This document shows positions 62,301-64,000 of a stretch of 64,000 nt of DNA, one piece after another. The first letter of the stretch is position 1. Each line of letters begins with the position of its first letter. The DNA is from Suillus spraguei. Lineage: Eukaryota > Basidiomycota > Agaricomycetes > Boletales > Suillaceae. The position numbers and the translations under genes are program-made. The notes under the pieces were generated by a model, which saw nothing but the letters and a program-made list of their open reading frames with translations, was not told the origin of the DNA and ran no database searches. Location of the stretch: NCBI GenBank assembly GCA_016800925.1, contig JABCPU010000095.1, positions 1-64,000 of the forward strand, written 5' to 3'.

Positions 62301-64000
62301 AAGTTCAGAAAGTCCTTGAAGGGCAAGGAGGTGACAAAAAGGCTGTTAGCTTGGTCGTGATTGGTACCAAGTCTTACTGACATTTTCAAGTGAATTTTTG
62401 TTGAAATTGAACGACAGGACATGTTGATGCTGGAAAATCGACGCTTATGGGTCGTTTGCTCTATGAGCTGGGGAGAGTTGACGAAAAGACCCGTGTTGCT
62501 AATGAGAGAGGCAGCAGTAAAGCTGGGAAGAGTAGTTTCAGCTGGGCATGGGAGTTGGATGGGACCGTTGAAGAACGAGAGAGGTCTGTATCTTTCTGCT
62601 ATTTCAAGTGCATGTTCCGACTAATGGGCAGAGGAATCACGATGGACATTGCTTTACAATCTTTGTCGACTCCTCAACGACAGGTCACCATTCTAGATGC
62701 CCCTGGACACAAGGACTTCATCCCAAATATGATTTCTGGAGCCGCGCAAGCCGATTGCGCGTTACTTGTAGTTGATGCTATCACTGGGGAGTTCGAGGCA
62801 GGTTTCGACCGTGGTGGTCAGACTCGTGAACATCTACTACTAGTTCGGAGCCTTGGCGTATCTCAAGTTATTGTGGCAGTCAACAAACTAGATCAGGTTG
62901 GTTTAAGGTCTCCCATCTCTTATCATCACCGACATGGTTGCAGGTCAATTGGGATCCGAGTCGATTTGAAGAAATATGTGGGTTACTACGCGTCTTCCTT
63001 GTCCAGTCTGGGTTTCCTTCTCCGAAAACGAGCTTTGTCCCAGTAAGTGCCATGCTCGGCGTCAATCTTGTCAACTGTACGGACGCCGATGCTTCGGTAC
63101 TGTCTAAATGGTACAAAGGCCCTACGCTGGTCGACTTGCTTGGTGAGCCATTTTGCACTACCTGCATTGATGTGCTCAATTGCATTCAGATAAACTGGAG
63201 CCCCCTGCTCGTGAAATTGCCTCCCCATTAAGAATACCAATATCCAATGTCTTCAAGGGACAAAATTCCGGAACGGGTGTATCTGGTCGTATATGTGGTG
63301 GTATTGTGCAAGTCGGAGAACACCTTCGTGTACTCCCGGGAGATGAATCTGCGATCGTTCGACGTGGGTTCCTATGTATACTTGATAGTGTTGTTGTGCG
63401 GATATTGATCAATATTCAGTTATCGATGTTGAAGAACAGAGTGTGCCTTGGGCAGCAGCCGGAACCAATGTAACTCTGTACCTGACTTCCATCGACCCTA
63501 TCCATCTGAACATCGGAAGCGTTCTTTGCCCGCCGTCGGATATTGTGCCATTGGCTACAGTCTTCACAGCTCGAATCATAGTATTCGATATTCAGCTCCC
63601 GATTACTACTGGTGCATCAGTACGTCATCTAGATCCTTTTTATTGCATCTCATAATCCCGGGGTTAGATCGAGCTGTTCCATCACTCACGAGATGTACCT
63701 GCCACGATATCAAAGTTGATAGCTACCTTGGACAAAGCTTCTGGGCTAGTGACGAAGAAGAACCCTCGGTGCGCTTTATGCCTTTTTCGTCTTGCCGGGG
63801 ATTACGTCTGATTTTGCGCTAAGGGTACTGACTAAGGGTACTTCCGCTGAGGTAGAGATTAGTCTGCGTGCTGGGACCCTATCGGGTCCTTCACTCAGCA
63901 CTCGCCCCATTCCATTGGAACCATTCTCTGTGAACAAAGACATGGGAAGAATTCTTGTTCGACGGGGAGGTGAAACAATAAGCGCAGGTAAGCCCTTGAC
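59358..64000 (+). CDS. HBS1: Hbs1, ribosome-rescue GTPase (eRF3/EF-1A family), 3' truncated by window
   Basis: Partner of Dom34/Pelota that splits stalled ribosomes in no-go and non-stop decay. Starts [13 protein letters not shown], then [19 protein letters not shown] and [20 protein letters not shown]: the HBS1 N-terminal domain. A very long Ser/Pro-rich disordered stretch follows (about 60378-61840). Then the GTPase: G1 [20 protein letters not shown] (split by an intron), G3 [16 protein letters not shown]4 VNKLDQ, then domain 2 ([20 protein letters not shown]) and domain 3 beginnings. The last exon ends [16 protein letters not shown] just before a GTAAGC donor at 63989, so only the terminal residues lie outside. 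Intron 59512-59561 appears to be GC-AG. A one-base frame break occurs at AA 60163-60164 ([16 protein letters not shown]). Confidence 0.9.

Overview
The window looks like nuclear DNA of a filamentous basidiomycete (Agaricomycetes). Genes are dense with 45-60 nt introns, they carry DUF6533/DUF6534 fungal membrane-protein families, and a Gag/tyrosine-recombinase retroelement of the kind common in mushroom genomes is present. All gene models below were spliced by eye from frame changes, GT-AG (and a few GC-AG) borders and family motifs, so exon edges are provisional.

Layout. 1-18.5 kb is repeat-rich and gene-poor: a decayed multi-frame gene remnant (258-2928), a solo-LTR-like block (2876-3342), two recently duplicated DUF6533 membrane-protein genes on the minus strand (4933-6645 and 11763-13476), a family of three 129-130 bp MITE-like elements (8044-9312), several local duplications, and an intact many-intron DUF6534 gene (16416-18230). 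18.7-27.8 kb holds mrc1/claspin (replication checkpoint), a small unknown gene, tafazzin (cardiolipin remodelling) and a CaCA cation/H+ antiporter. 30.2-39 kb holds THO2 (mRNP assembly) and GTP cyclohydrolase I. 41.8-48.3 kb holds a half-size ABC transporter and a PHO81-type SPX-ankyrin-GDPD protein. 48.3-55.6 kb is gene-poor and ends in a Gag-YR retroelement relic interrupted by an 85-nt poly(A). 55.7-64 kb holds PEX12, a DUF336-like protein, mitochondrial SSB, and HBS1 (ribosome rescue GTPase), which runs off the window end.

Most housekeeping genes are arranged head-to-head (PEX12/DUF336, mtSSB/HBS1) or tail-to-tail (tafazzin/antiporter, THO2/GCH1, ABC/PHO81, DUF336/mtSSB) with 150-400 bp gaps. 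They belong to unrelated pathways, so this is ordinary core gene content and not a dedicated cluster. The main points of interest are three GC-AG introns (one cutting a Walker A codon), a set of single-base reading-frame breaks at short homopolymers in otherwise conserved genes, the small MITE family with one clear target duplication, a poly(A)-only insertion with a 5-bp target duplication, and MluI cell-cycle boxes ahead of mrc1.
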